DNA of 41,045 nucleotides from Lachnospiraceae bacterium. GTDB lineage: Bacteria; Bacillota; Clostridia; Lachnospirales; Lachnospiraceae. Positions 13,522-22,117 of this stretch are shown here, one piece after another; position 1 is the first letter of the stretch; the number at the start of each line of letters is the position of its first letter. The notes below the pieces were generated by a model. The model was not told the origin of the DNA. It searched no databases and saw only the letters and a list, made by a program, of their open reading frames with translations. The position numbers and the translations under genes were made by a program. The DNA is taken from contig JAFSBX010000015.1 in the NCBI GenBank assembly GCA_017437065.1, positions 1-41,045 of the forward strand, written 5' to 3'.

Positions 13522-16002
13522 ATGGCTAAAACAACAAAACCAGCTTTTGACAAGGAGCTTTTTAAAAGAAGCGTTCTTTATAATGTAAAAACTCTTTATC
13601 GTAAAACTTTAGAGGAGGCAACAGAACAGCAGATTTTCCAGGCTGTTTCCTATGCCATTAAAGATGATATTATTGATCATTGGCTTGAGACACAGAAAGC
13701 ATACGAGAAAGAGGATCCGAAAACTGTATATTATCTCTCCATGGAATTTTTGATGGGTCGTGCCTTAGGTAACAACCTGATTAACTTACAGGCATATGAG
13801 GAAGTAAAGAAAGCGTTGGAAGAATTAGGATTAAACATTAACGTAGTAGAAGATCAGGAGCCGGATGCAGCACTTGGTAACGGTGGTCTTGGACGTCTTG
13901 CAGCATGTTTCCTTGATTCTTTGGCTACATTGGGATATCCGGCATATGGTTGTGGTATCCGTTATCGTTACGGTATGTTCAAACAGGAAATCCGTGACGG
14001 TTATCAGGTAGAGGTACCGGATGTATGGCTTGCAGACGGAAATCCATTCGAGCTTCGCAGACCGGAATATGCAAAAGAAGTAAAATTCGGTGGATATGTA
14101 AATGTTCACGTTGACGAAAAAGGAAGAAACAACTTTGTTCAGGAAGGATATCAGTCTGTAAAAGCAATTCCTTATGATATGCCAATCGTAGGTTATGGAA
14201 ACGGTATTGTTAATACTCTTCGTATCTGGGATGCACAGCCGGTAGAATGCTTCCAGCTTGATTCCTTTGACAAAGGTGATTACCAGAAAGCGGTAGAGCA
14301 GGAAAATCTTGCAAAAAATATTGTTGAAGTACTTTATCCGAACGATAATCACTACGCAGGTAAAGAGCTTCGTTTAAAACAGCAGTATTTCTTCATTTCT
14401 GCATCTGTACAGGAAGCAGTAGAGAAATATGTGCGTACACACAAAGATATTAAGAAATTCCATGAAAAAGTAACCTTCCAGTTAAATGATACACATCCGA
14501 CAGTAGCAATTGCGGAATTAATGCGTATTTTAATGGATGAGCATTATCTGACATGGGATGAAGCATGGGAAGTAACAACAAAAACATGTGCTTACACAAA
14601 CCATACAATTATGGCTGAAGCATTGGAAAAATGGCCAATCGAACTGTTCTCCAGACTGCTTCCGAGAATTTACCAGATTGTAGAAGAAATTAACCGTCGT
14701 TTTATTGCACAGATTCAGCAGAAATATGGTGCAGATCAGAACGTATGCCAGGAAAAAATCCGTAAAATGGCAATTGTTTATGATGGTCAGGTTAAGATGG
14801 CACACCTTGCAATCGCAGCAGGATACTCTGTAAACGGTGTAGCAAGACTTCATACAGAAATTTTAAAGAAACAGGAATTAAAAGACTTTTATGAAATGAT
14901 GCCGGAGAAATTTAACAACAAAACAAACGGTATTACACAGAGAAGATTCTTATTACATGGTAATCCATTGCTTGCAAAATGGGTAACAGAGCATGTAGGT
15001 GATGACTGGATTACAGACTTACCAAAAATCAACAAGTTAAAAGTATATGCAGATGATGAAAAAGCACAGCAGGAATTCATGAATATCAAATACCGTAATA
15101 AAGTTAGACTTGCGGAGTACATTAAAGAACACAATGGCATTGACGTAAATCCTCGTTCTATTTTCGATGTACAGGTAAAACGTCTTCATGAGTACAAACG
15201 TCAGCTTTTAAATATTCTTCATGTTATGTACTTATACAACGAAATCAAAGAACATCCGGAAATGGAATTCTACCCAAGAACATTTATTTTCGGTGCAAAA
15301 GCAGCAGCAGGATACAAGAATGCGAAGCTTACAATTAAATTAATTAACTCTGTGGCAGATGTAGTAAATAACGATCCTGCCATTAACGGAAAGATTAAAG
15401 TTGTATTTATCGAAAACTATCGTGTTTCCAATGCGGAAATGATTTTTGCGGCAGCAGACGTATCCGAGCAGATTTCAACAGCAAGTAAAGAAGCATCCGG
15501 TACAGGTAACATGAAGTTCATGTTAAACGGTGCTTTGACTATCGGAACAATGGACGGCGCTAACGTGGAAATCGTAGAAGAAGTTGGACAGGAACATGCA
15601 TTTATCTTCGGTTTAAGCTCTGATGAAGTTATTCAGTTTGAGAACTTCGGCGGATACAATCCGATGGAAATTTTCAACAATGACCCGGATGTAAGAAAAG
15701 TATTAATGCAGTTAATTAACGGTACTTATGCACCGCAGGATCCGGAACTTTTCCGTCCGCTGTACAATTCTTTGTTAAATACACAGAGTACATCAAAAGC
15801 AGATACTTACTTTATCTTGAAAGACTTCAAGTCTTATGCGGAAGCACAGAAAAAAGTAGAGGCTGCTTACAAAGATGAAGCAGGCTGGGCTAAGAGTGCT
15901 ATTTTAAATGTAGCTTGCTCAGGTAAGTTTACTTCTGACAGAACTATCCAGCAGTATGTAGATGAAATCTGGAAGTTGGATAAAGTGGTTTTGAGTAAAT
16001 AA
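13522..16002 (+). CDS. glgP: Glycogen/starch/alpha-glucan phosphorylase
   Basis: This GT35 enzyme releases glucose-1-phosphate from alpha-1,4-glucans in the cytoplasm, using pyridoxal phosphate. The length of 826 residues is normal. The PLP-lysine motif EASGTGNMKF places the lysine at residue 665. Other family segments are YYLSMEFLMGRALGNN (about 70), DAALGNGGLGRLAACFLDS (about 115), QLNDTHPT (about 320) and VKRLHEYKRQLLN (about 550). The ATG at 13522 follows AGGAGG (13510-13515) by 6 bases; an in-frame ATG at 13501 would lie upstream of that site. The gene is monocistronic, with its own promoter and terminator. Confidence 0.96.
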   Translation: MAKTTKPAFDKELFKRSVLYNVKTLYRKTLEEATEQQIFQAVSYAIKDDIIDHWLETQKAYEKEDPKTVYYLSMEFLMGRALGNNLINLQAYEEVKKALEELGLNINVVEDQEPDAALGNGGLGRLAACFLDSLATLGYPAYGCGIRYRYGMFKQEIRDGYQVEVPDVWLADGNPFELRRPEYAKEVKFGGYVNVHVDEKGRNNFVQEGYQSVKAIPYDMPIVGYGNGIVNTLRIWDAQPVECFQLDSFDKGDYQKAVEQENLAKNIVEVLYPNDNHYAGKELRLKQQYFFISASVQEAVEKYVRTHKDIKKFHEKVTFQLNDTHPTVAIAELMRILMDEHYLTWDEAWEVTTKTCAYTNHTIMAEALEKWPIELFSRLLPRIYQIVEEINRRFIAQIQQKYGADQNVCQEKIRKMAIVYDGQVKMAHLAIAAGYSVNGVARLHTEILKKQELKDFYEMMPEKFNNKTNGITQRRFLLHGNPLLAKWVTEHVGDDWITDLPKINKLKVYADDEKAQQEFMNIKYRNKVRLAEYIKEHNGIDVNPRSIFDVQVKRLHEYKRQLLNILHVMYLYNEIKEHPEMEFYPRTFIFGAKAAAGYKNAKLTIKLINSVADVVNNDPAINGKIKVVFIENYRVSNAEMIFAAADVSEQISTASKEASGTGNMKFMLNGALTIGTMDGANVEIVEEVGQEHAFIFGLSSDEVIQFENFGGYNPMEIFNNDPDVRKVLMQLINGTYAPQDPELFRPLYNSLLNTQSTSKADTYFILKDFKSYAEAQKKVEAAYKDEAGWAKSAILNVACSGKFTSDRTIQQYVDEIWKLDKVVLSK

Positions 16003-16017
16003 AATATAAATGAAAAA

Positions 16018-16055
16018 TTGCAGTTCACACGTTAGTGGCGAACTGTAATTTTTTA
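16018..16055 (+). terminator. Terminator after glgP
   Basis: TTGCAGTTC (16019-16027 region) pairs with GAACTGTAA before a run of six Ts. A second small hairpin, GGTTC/GAACC (16064-16080), follows without a T-run. The rest of the interval to 16187 holds no recognisable gene. Confidence 0.8.
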
Positions 16056-16187
16056 TGTAAGAGGGTTCGCATAGTGAACCAATTACAATTCTGGTGAAAG
16101 AAATAGAATACTGCGAGGAAAGGCTTGCAGACTTTAGTATGTTGAATTATAATTAATTTTTGTTAGAACAATATGTTATGTAATAAG

Positions 16188-16217
16188 AAATTGTGTAGGC
16201 TAGGCGACAATTTTTTA
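16188..16217 (+). terminator. Terminator-like hairpin just before the hydratase gene
   Basis: AAATTGT (16188-16194) and ACAATTT (16207-16213) form a 7-bp stem followed by a T-run, ending 23 bases before the ATG. It could attenuate the gene that follows, but the stem is short. Confidence 0.4.
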
Positions 16218-16239
16218 TGTAGGAAAATGGAGGGCTAGG

Positions 16240-18528
16240 ATGATTCAGTTATATGAAGGCGGCGCTTATCTTGTAAACGGAACAGAGTTAATTCCGGACA
16301 ACAGTGAAGCGTTAAATGCCGTAAAAAGCAAAACAGGAAAAGAAGTAACCAAAGAATCCGCTGCAAAAGAAACAATTGCATACGGAATTTTGGAAAATCA
16401 TAATACATCAGGTAATATGGACAAGTTAAGAATCAAATTTGATAAATTAACTTCTCATGATATTACTTTCGTTGGAATTATTCAGACTGCACGTGCGTCA
16501 GGACTTGAAAAATTCCCGATTCCTTATGTACTTACAAACTGCCACAACTCTCTTTGTGCAGTAGGTGGAACTATCAATGAAGACGACCACATGTTTGGTC
16601 TTACTTGTGCGAAAAAATATGGTGGAGTTTATGTACCACCTCATCAGGCAGTTATTCACCAGTTTGCAAGAGAAATGCTTGCAGGCGGCGGTAAGATGAT
16701 TTTAGGTTCTGACTCCCATACACGTTACGGTGCTTTAGGTACTATGGCTATGGGTGAAGGCGGACCGGAGCTTGTAAAACAGCTTTTAAATCAGACATAT
16801 GATATTAATATGCCAGGCGTAGTTGCTGTTTACTTAAAAGGAGAACCGATGAAGGGTGTAGGTCCTCAGGACGTTGCACTTGCTATTATCGGAGCTGTAT
16901 TCGGTAATGGCTATGTAAAGAATAAAGTTATGGAATTCGTAGGACCGGGTGTAGCATCTTTAAGTGCTGATTTCCGTATCGGTATCGACGTAATGACAAC
17001 AGAAACAACTTGTCTTTCATCTATCTGGCAGACAGATGATAAGATTAAAGAATTCTATGATATTCACGCAAGAAGTGAAGAATACAAAGAATTAAATCCG
17101 GGTGAAGTTGCTTACTATGACGGTGTGATTGAAGTGGATTTAAGTAAAGTAAAACCTATGATTGCTATGCCGTTCCACCCAAGCAACACATATACAATCG
17201 AAGAATTAAATGCAAACTTAATGGATATTTTGGATGATGTAGAAAAACGTGCAGCAGTCAGCCTTGACGGAGCAGTAGATTACACATTAAAGAATAAAGT
17301 GAAAAACGGTAAATTTATCGTAGATCAGGGTATCATCGCAGGTTGTGCAGGTGGTGGATTTGAAAATATCTGTGCAGCAGCAGATATCATGAAAGGAAGC
17401 TATATCGGATGTGACGAATTTACATTGAGTGTATACCCGGCTTCTACACCGATTTATATGGAATTAATGAAGAATGGCTGTGCAGCAACTCTGTTAGAGA
17501 CAGGTGCAATCCTGAAAACAGCATTCTGCGGACCTTGCTTTGGTGCAGGTGATACTCCGGCAAACAATGCGTTCAGTATCCGTCACTCTACAAGAAACTT
17601 CCCGAACAGAGAAGGTTCTAAATTACAGAGCGGACAGATTTCTTCCGTGGCTCTTATGGATGCACGTTCTATCGCAGCTACAGCAGCAAACAAAGGTGTG
17701 CTTACTCCTGCAACTGATTTTGACGGAGAAATCGGTAAATACAAATATCATTTTGATACAAACATTTACGCGAACCGTGTATTTGATTCTAAGGGTGTGG
17801 CTGATGAGACAGTTGACATTCACTTTGGACCAAACATCAAAGACTGGCCGGTAATGGGAGCACTTCCGGAGAACATGGTACTTCGTGTTGTTTCCGAAAT
17901 CCACGATCCGGTAACTACAACAGATGAATTGATTCCTTCCGGAGAGACATCCTCTTATCGTTCCAACCCGTTGGGACTTGCAGAGTTCACACTTTCCAGA
18001 AAAGACCCAAACTATGTTCCGCTTGCAAAAGATATGCAGAAGGCACAGACTGCCGTTATGAATGGTGAATGTCCTGTTGATGCAAAACCGGAATTAAAAG
18101 AGGTTATGGATGCAATCAAAAAAGAGTATCCGGAAGTAGGAAAAGGAAATGTTGGCTTTGGTTCTACTATTTTTGCAGTAAAACCGGGTGACGGTTCTGC
18201 AAGAGAGCAGGCTGCTTCCTGCCAGAAGGTATTAGGCGGATGGGCAAACATTGCAAATGAGTATGCTACTAAGAGATATCGTTCCAACTTAATCAACTGG
18301 GGTATGCTTCCATTCCTTATTGAAGAAGGAGAACTGCCGTTCAAGAATAAAGATTACTTATTTATTCCGAATATCAAAAAGGCAGTAGAAGAAAAGGCTG
18401 AGGTTATCAAGGCTTATACAGTAAGCGAAAGCGGACTGAAAGAGTTCAGCTTAAAACTTGGTGAACTTACAGATGAAGAACGCCAGATTATATTAAAGGG
18501 ATGTCTGATTAACTATAACAGAGTATAA
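16240..18528 (+). CDS. Aconitase-family hydratase (probable aconitate hydratase)
   Basis: This 762-residue iron-sulfur hydratase is expected to interconvert citrate and isocitrate. Possible 4Fe-4S ligands are the cysteine in IIAGCAGGG (about residue 370) and the pair in FCGPCFGAG (about 430); these match the usual GSCTNS and CGPC positions. Conserved substrate segments are [22 protein letters not shown] (about 155) and [16 protein letters not shown] (about 450). The C-terminal swivel-like domain is present, with [13 protein letters not shown]. It belongs to a divergent branch common in Lachnospiraceae, often annotated only as 'hydratase', so another hydroxy-acid substrate is possible. The SD is GGAGG, 6 bases before the ATG. 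No citrate synthase or isocitrate dehydrogenase gene is nearby. Confidence 0.85.
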   Translation: MIQLYEGGAYLVNGTELIPDNSEALNAVKSKTGKEVTKESAAKETIAYGILENHNTSGNMDKLRIKFDKLTSHDITFVGIIQTARASGLEKFPIPYVLTNCHNSLCAVGGTINEDDHMFGLTCAKKYGGVYVPPHQAVIHQFAREMLAGGGKMILGSDSHTRYGALGTMAMGEGGPELVKQLLNQTYDINMPGVVAVYLKGEPMKGVGPQDVALAIIGAVFGNGYVKNKVMEFVGPGVASLSADFRIGIDVMTTETTCLSSIWQTDDKIKEFYDIHARSEEYKELNPGEVAYYDGVIEVDLSKVKPMIAMPFHPSNTYTIEELNANLMDILDDVEKRAAVSLDGAVDYTLKNKVKNGKFIVDQGIIAGCAGGGFENICAAADIMKGSYIGCDEFTLSVYPASTPIYMELMKNGCAATLLETGAILKTAFCGPCFGAGDTPANNAFSIRHSTRNFPNREGSKLQSGQISSVALMDARSIAATAANKGVLTPATDFDGEIGKYKYHFDTNIYANRVFDSKGVADETVDIHFGPNIKDWPVMGALPENMVLRVVSEIHDPVTTTDELIPSGETSSYRSNPLGLAEFTLSRKDPNYVPLAKDMQKAQTAVMNGECPVDAKPELKEVMDAIKKEYPEVGKGNVGFGSTIFAVKPGDGSAREQAASCQKVLGGWANIANEYATKRYRSNLINWGMLPFLIEEGELPFKNKDYLFIPNIKKAVEEKAEVIKAYTVSESGLKEFSLKLGELTDEERQIILKGCLINYNRV

Positions 18529-18535
18529 AAATGAG

Positions 18536-18587
18536 GACTGCAATTCTAAACCTTTTGAAATTAAGGCTTATGAATTGTAGTCTTTTT
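18536..18587 (+). terminator. Terminator after the hydratase gene
   Basis: GACTGCAATTC (18536-18546) pairs with GAATTGTAGTC (18572-18582), with an inner CCTT/AAGG helix, and is followed by five Ts. Confidence 0.85.
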
Positions 18588-18588
18588 G

Positions 18589-18615
18589 TAAAGTTTTACC
18601 AATATTGTCCGATAT
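18589..18615 (+). promoter_or_regulatory. Sigma-D (sigma-28)-like promoter
   Basis: TAAA (18589-18592), a 15-base spacer and TCCGATAT (18608-18615) fit the motility sigma factor consensus TAAA-N15-GCCGATAA. A sigma-A -10 TATAAT (18613-18618) overlaps it, but there is no matching -35 at the right distance. This suggests expression together with flagellar genes. Confidence 0.6.
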
Positions 18616-18624
18616 AATAAATAC

Positions 18625-18775
18625 ACACAGCTTGATTCAGGCCGGCAAAGCTGTATGAATAAAGGTAAGCCACGGACGGTAAATAAAAGGGAAAAGGAGT
18701 TTCCTGTTTATTTATCGTCCTTTTTGTTTGCACAGGGAAGTAAGAACAGGAGGGGCAGATAAAGGAGGCACAAAA
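18625..18775 (+). promoter_or_regulatory. Attenuator-like leader of the calcium-loop protein gene
   Basis: After the sigma-D-like promoter comes ACAGCTT/AAGCTGT (18627-18633 with 18648-18654). A second pair, ATTCA (18635-18639) with TGAAT (18656-18660), cannot readily form together with the first. Then comes a strong terminator-type hairpin: GGACGGTAAATAAA (about 18673-18686) with TTTATTTATCGTCC, followed by TTTTTG. The gene starts about 50 bases later. The layout is that of a riboswitch or attenuator. It does not match any class I can confirm by eye. Confidence 0.5.
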
Positions 18776-20023
18776 GTGCGTATAAGTTCATCCAGTGTGG
18801 ATATGTATTCAAACAGAACATATTCAGTGGAAAATTATGAAGAAAGAACCGTGCAGGAAAATTCAAAGAATGTTCTTGTGCTTGTTCCAGATGCTGAACT
18901 TGAATCGAAAAAGTCAGGGCAGATTACGGAGGAAACAGTTGCTTCTACGGAAGTATTGGAAAAAATGTCTGTTACAGAAAACGGACAGGAAGAAGCAGAG
19001 GGAGCAGAAGAAAATAAAGAAACAAGAGAAACAGCGGATAATGAAACTGTTTACATACGAACAGGGAAAATTGCGACTGCACAGGAACAAAAGGACACAA
19101 AGACAATCAGACAGCGATGTATCCAGTATCTTTTGGAAGTATTGCTTTTAAATCGTGAGAGAACTTTAAACGGGCAGGGGATTCGGAAGCTTACTTATCA
19201 GGAGTGGCTTGAAGAAAATACGAATCAGAATTCACAGACCACAAATACTTATATGTATAGCAGAAAATCAACGCATAAGAGTAAGCAGGGCAATGGTATA
19301 GACGATAAGAGGAGTTTTACGGACGTATTGGAAGGAATACGTGTGGCAACGAAAACAACGGTGCAGACTGGTACGACTTGTTATTTTAGTGAAAAGGAAA
19401 GAACAGCATATCAGACGAAGGGCACGGTAGTTACTGCGGATGGAAAAAGCATAGAATTTAATCTGCAATTTGCCATGAGTCGCAGTTTTGAAAAATATTA
19501 TAATGAAAATTACGAAACCAGTGTAATTTCTTTTTGTGATCCTTTGGTCATCAATTTGGATAGTACCATGCCGGAAGTTTCCGACCAGAAGTTCTTATTT
19601 GATTTGGATACAGATGGTGTAATGGATACGATTTCCATGTTGTCCAACAAGAGCGGATATCTTGCAATTGATAAAAATAAAGACGGAAACATCAATGATG
19701 GAAGTGAGCTGTTTGGAACAAAAAGCGGAGATGGCTTCAAAGACCTTGCGGAATATGACAATGACGGTAACGGATGGATTGATGAAGGTGATGAAATCTG
19801 GGATAAGCTGATGATCTGGTGTATGGATGACAGCGGAAAAACAGAGCTTTATCATATATCTGAAAAAGGTATCGGGGCCATTTGTTTAAAAAATATTTCA
19901 AGTGATTTTTCTTTAAATTCATTAAAAACAAATCAAACCAATGCGGCAGTGCGAAATACAGGAATATTCCTATATGAAAATGGAAATGTTGGAACGGTAC
20001 AGCATATGGATTTGGCAATATAA
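18776..20023 (+). CDS. Uncharacterised protein with calcium-binding DxDxDG loops
   Basis: This 415-residue protein has no signal peptide and begins with the Ser-rich segment RISSSSVDMYSNRTY. Residues about 30-130 are Glu-rich and probably disordered. The C-terminal third carries EF-hand-like or dockerin-like loops: DLDTDG (276), DKNKDGN followed by DGSELFGT (299), and DNDGNGWIDEGDE (328). Similar proteins with DGSELFG-type loops occur in many flagellated bacteria, without known function. GTG 18776 is chosen because AGGAGG (18763-18768) lies 7 bases before it and relatives start MRISSS-like. The sigma-D-like promoter suggests a link to motility or surface life, which is inference. Confidence 0.65.
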   Translation: MRISSSSVDMYSNRTYSVENYEERTVQENSKNVLVLVPDAELESKKSGQITEETVASTEVLEKMSVTENGQEEAEGAEENKETRETADNETVYIRTGKIATAQEQKDTKTIRQRCIQYLLEVLLLNRERTLNGQGIRKLTYQEWLEENTNQNSQTTNTYMYSRKSTHKSKQGNGIDDKRSFTDVLEGIRVATKTTVQTGTTCYFSEKERTAYQTKGTVVTADGKSIEFNLQFAMSRSFEKYYNENYETSVISFCDPLVINLDSTMPEVSDQKFLFDLDTDGVMDTISMLSNKSGYLAIDKNKDGNINDGSELFGTKSGDGFKDLAEYDNDGNGWIDEGDEIWDKLMIWCMDDSGKTELYHISEKGIGAICLKNISSDFSLNSLKTNQTNAAVRNTGIFLYENGNVGTVQHMDLAI

Positions 20024-20046
20024 GAAGCATAGTGAAAAGAATACAA

Positions 20047-20075
20047 GAATAGAAAAAACGATGTTTACATACAAT
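20047..20075 (+). promoter_or_regulatory. Sigma-E-like promoter of spoIID
   Basis: GAATAGA (20047-20053), a 14-base spacer and CATACAAT (20068-20075) closely fit the mother-cell sigma-E consensus. The start of transcription near 20083 would exclude the in-frame ATG at 20061 as start codon. Confidence 0.65.
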
Positions 20076-20102
20076 AGAACAAAGAATTGTATGGGATGTC
20101 GG

Positions 20103-21017
20103 ATGGGAAAGAAAACGTATAAGAGAACCATACAAAAGTCCTTATTTTGGGATATTTGTATGGTTCTTTGTATTATGATGATTCTTCCGGTTAATATATC
20201 ACTGCTATTTTTTAAAGAGGAGCAAAACAGTGAAAATGTAAACACACAAAATTTATTAAATTCAAAATTGGAGTGGCAGGTGCTTCATGAGCTGGCAGCA
20301 GTAATTCCGACAGATTATGAAAAGGAAACATTAAAAGCACAGGCTGTCATAATTCGGACAAACATTCTTGCAGACAGGCAGCAAAGTGAAAAAAAACAGG
20401 AGTCACCATTATTGTTTTCGTATAAAAAGAAGTGGGGAGAAAATTATGGGGAAACATGCCGGAAGTTGTTTGAAGCAGTACAGGAAACAAGAGGAATGTA
20501 TTTGGAACAAAATGGAGAAATTGTGCGTGTATCCTATTTTCGTTTAAGTAATGGAAGCACCAGAAATGGAGAGGAGTGCTTGGGAACGGCATATACGATA
20601 TTTACGGCAAAAGAATGCAGAAAAGATTTATTGAGTGAAGATTTCCTGCAAAAAAGTAAAGTAGAAGGAAAAATATTTGCTCAAAGATTAGGTGAATTAA
20701 CAGGAAAAGAGATTTCGTATGAAGAGTTAAAAACATTAGGTATTACATATGAATATGACAGTACGGGATACGTGTTGGCAATAAATTGTGGGAATGTAAA
20801 ACTTGGAGGAGAAACTTTTCGAAAGATTTTTTCGCTGCCATCTTCGGATTTTTCTGTTTCATATGAAGACGAGGGAGTCTGTATCGAAACAAAAGGGGTA
20901 GGAAACGGAATCGGTTTTTGCCAATATGGAGCAAATGAACTGGCAAAGGAAGGAAAAGATTTTATAGAGCTGTTAAATTATTTTTTTACAAATATTGCAA
21001 TATCAAAAACTGAATAA
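20103..21017 (+). CDS. spoIID: Stage II sporulation protein D (SpoIID/LytB family), divergent
   Basis: SpoIID is the mother-cell lytic transglycosylase that drives engulfment with SpoIIM and SpoIIP. This protein has 304 residues from ATG 20103, with one membrane segment near residues 15-40 (MVLCIMMILPVNISLLFF). The key segment YEKETLKAQAVIIRT keeps the Glu ahead of the LKAQA motif. Two positions that are usually histidine differ: YFRLSNGST instead of a YHSxSGGxT form, and GVGNGIGFCQYGA instead of GxGHGVGMSQYGA. Zinc binding or activity may therefore be altered. The start is uncertain (20091 and 20103 both lie after the sigma-E-like promoter; SDs are weak). spoIIQ follows 66 bp on, the usual clostridial order. 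Confidence 0.85.
   Translation: MGKKTYKRTIQKSLFWDICMVLCIMMILPVNISLLFFKEEQNSENVNTQNLLNSKLEWQVLHELAAVIPTDYEKETLKAQAVIIRTNILADRQQSEKKQESPLLFSYKKKWGENYGETCRKLFEAVQETRGMYLEQNGEIVRVSYFRLSNGSTRNGEECLGTAYTIFTAKECRKDLLSEDFLQKSKVEGKIFAQRLGELTGKEISYEELKTLGITYEYDSTGYVLAINCGNVKLGGETFRKIFSLPSSDFSVSYEDEGVCIETKGVGNGIGFCQYGANELAKEGKDFIELLNYFFTNIAISKTE
20124..20174 (+). other. Terminator-like hairpin inside the 5' part of spoIID
   Basis: AGAACCATACAAA (20124-20136) and TTTGTATGGTTCT (20155-20167) are perfect 13-bp complements followed by TTGTATT. It could end transcripts from the calcium-loop gene upstream, or modulate spoIID. Confidence 0.5.
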
Positions 21018-21039
21018 GCGGTCAGATTTCGGCAAGACT
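21012..21039 (+). promoter_or_regulatory. Sigma-F/G-like promoter of spoIIQ
   Basis: GAATA (21012-21016) and GGCAAGACT (21031-21039), separated by 14 bases, fit the forespore consensus (GHATA-type -35, GGNNANANT -10). It overlaps the spoIID stop codon. Forespore expression is expected for spoIIQ. Confidence 0.5.
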
Positions 21040-21083
21040 ATTTCTATAACTTGAAGATGGAGGAAAGGAGCAGGGTTATAGAA

Positions 21084-21986
21084 ATGAGAAAAAGAAATAG
21101 AATGCGGGGCGGCGCAGGAAAAGAGCGCGCTATTATGTTAGCGGCTTCCGTTTTTGTATTAAGTGCATTGACACTGACCGGTGTATATGTAAAAGAAAGC
21201 AATACACAGAAAAATGATGATGGATATTCCGTGGATTTAAGTTCGCTGGAAAAAAATAATAATACAGTACAGGAACAGGCAGAGGCAGTAGAGGAAGAAA
21301 ATAATAATTCCTTGAGCGTACAAAACCCAAATGCAGAATATGAGCTTGATTTGGAAGCTGTTTTAGAAGAAGGCGAATTGGAAAGTAATGAGTTTGTAAA
21401 GAACACAGGGGAGAAAAAGGATGAGAAGAATGAAAAAAATACGGAAACAAGTGAAGATTCTAAAACACAGAGTACAGAAAATGATCATAAGAAAGAAAAT
21501 AAGGAAGAAGATGCATCGAAATCTGAAGAAAGTACTTCGGTTTCTACAACCACATGGAAAGCGCTTGAATTTACGGAGGAAAAAGGTCTTGTTTGGCCTA
21601 CGGTAGGTGAAATATTAATTAATTATAGTATGGATAAAACGGTGTATTTTCCAACACTTGCACAGTATAAATATAATCCTGCCATTGTAATTTCGGCAGC
21701 GGAAGGAAAAACAATTGTGGCGGCAGCAGATGCCAGGATTACTGAAATATTTACTGACAGCGAAATTGGTCAGGCGGTAAAAATGGATTTGGGAAACGGG
21801 TATGAATTGATTTACGGTCAGCTTGCAGATATACAAGTTAGTAAAGGTGCTTACGTTTCAGCAGGAGATGTAATTGGAACTGTAGGTACACCTACAAAAT
21901 ATTACAGTGTAGAAGGAAGTAACCTTTATGTAAAACTTTCCAAAGATGGTGAGCCGGTAAATCCACTTACGTTACTTCCACAATAA
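21084..21986 (+). CDS. spoIIQ: SpoIIQ-like forespore protein with degenerate M23/LytM domain
   Basis: SpoIIQ is the forespore membrane protein that joins SpoIIIAH to form the channel between the two compartments. Here 300 residues hold a short basic N-terminus, one membrane segment (about 13-33, AIMLAASVFVLSALTLTGVY), a long Glu/Lys/Ser/Asn-rich linker (about 40-160) and a LytM fold (about 175-300). The zinc motifs of active M23 peptidases are missing: the HxxxD region reads YNPAIVISA, and the HxH strand reads NLYVKL. The domain is therefore structural, as in the B. subtilis protein. ATG 21084 is preceded by AGGG at 8 bases; ATG 21057 is an alternative. The position after spoIID supports the call. 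Confidence 0.85.
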   Translation: MRKRNRMRGGAGKERAIMLAASVFVLSALTLTGVYVKESNTQKNDDGYSVDLSSLEKNNNTVQEQAEAVEEENNNSLSVQNPNAEYELDLEAVLEEGELESNEFVKNTGEKKDEKNEKNTETSEDSKTQSTENDHKKENKEEDASKSEESTSVSTTTWKALEFTEEKGLVWPTVGEILINYSMDKTVYFPTLAQYKYNPAIVISAAEGKTIVAAADARITEIFTDSEIGQAVKMDLGNGYELIYGQLADIQVSKGAYVSAGDVIGTVGTPTKYYSVEGSNLYVKLSKDGEPVNPLTLLPQ

Positions 21987-22043
21987 TAAGAATTGTAGTT
22001 AAAAAGGAATTTAGATTTTAAATATAAAAATGCTGACAAAATA

Positions 22044-22081
22044 CAAGTTTGTGCCTTGATGTTGACACAAACTTGATTTTG
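22044..22081 (+). terminator. Perfect inverted repeat: spoIIQ terminator and/or operator
   Basis: CAAGTTTGTG (22044-22053) and CACAAACTTG (22066-22075) are perfect 10-bp complements followed by ATTTTG. The right arm overlaps the TTGACA box (22062-22067) of the next gene, so it may serve as terminator, operator or both. Confidence 0.6.
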
Positions 22082-22089
22082 CGTATAGC
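22062..22089 (+). promoter_or_regulatory. Probable promoter of the amidohydrolase gene
   Basis: TTGACA (22062-22067) and TATAGC (22084-22089) are separated by 16 bases. Transcription would start about 25 bases before the ATG at 22118. Confidence 0.55.
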
Positions 22090-22117
22090 AGATTGTGAGA
22101 AAGGTATGATAAGTAAT

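Noticed and set aside
13831-14352. Minus-strand frame of 173 codons inside glgP
   Set aside because: It lies opposite conserved catalytic codons, with no start signal or recognisable domain.
18627-18660. H-type pseudoknot in the leader of the calcium-loop gene
   Set aside because: The loops are too short (one base) to span the stems, so the two pairings are more likely alternatives.
18620-18690. Class I cyclic-di-GMP riboswitch
   Set aside because: A GGCAAAGC word is present, but the paired partner motif and the second receptor stem are not visible; it is kept only as an idea to test.
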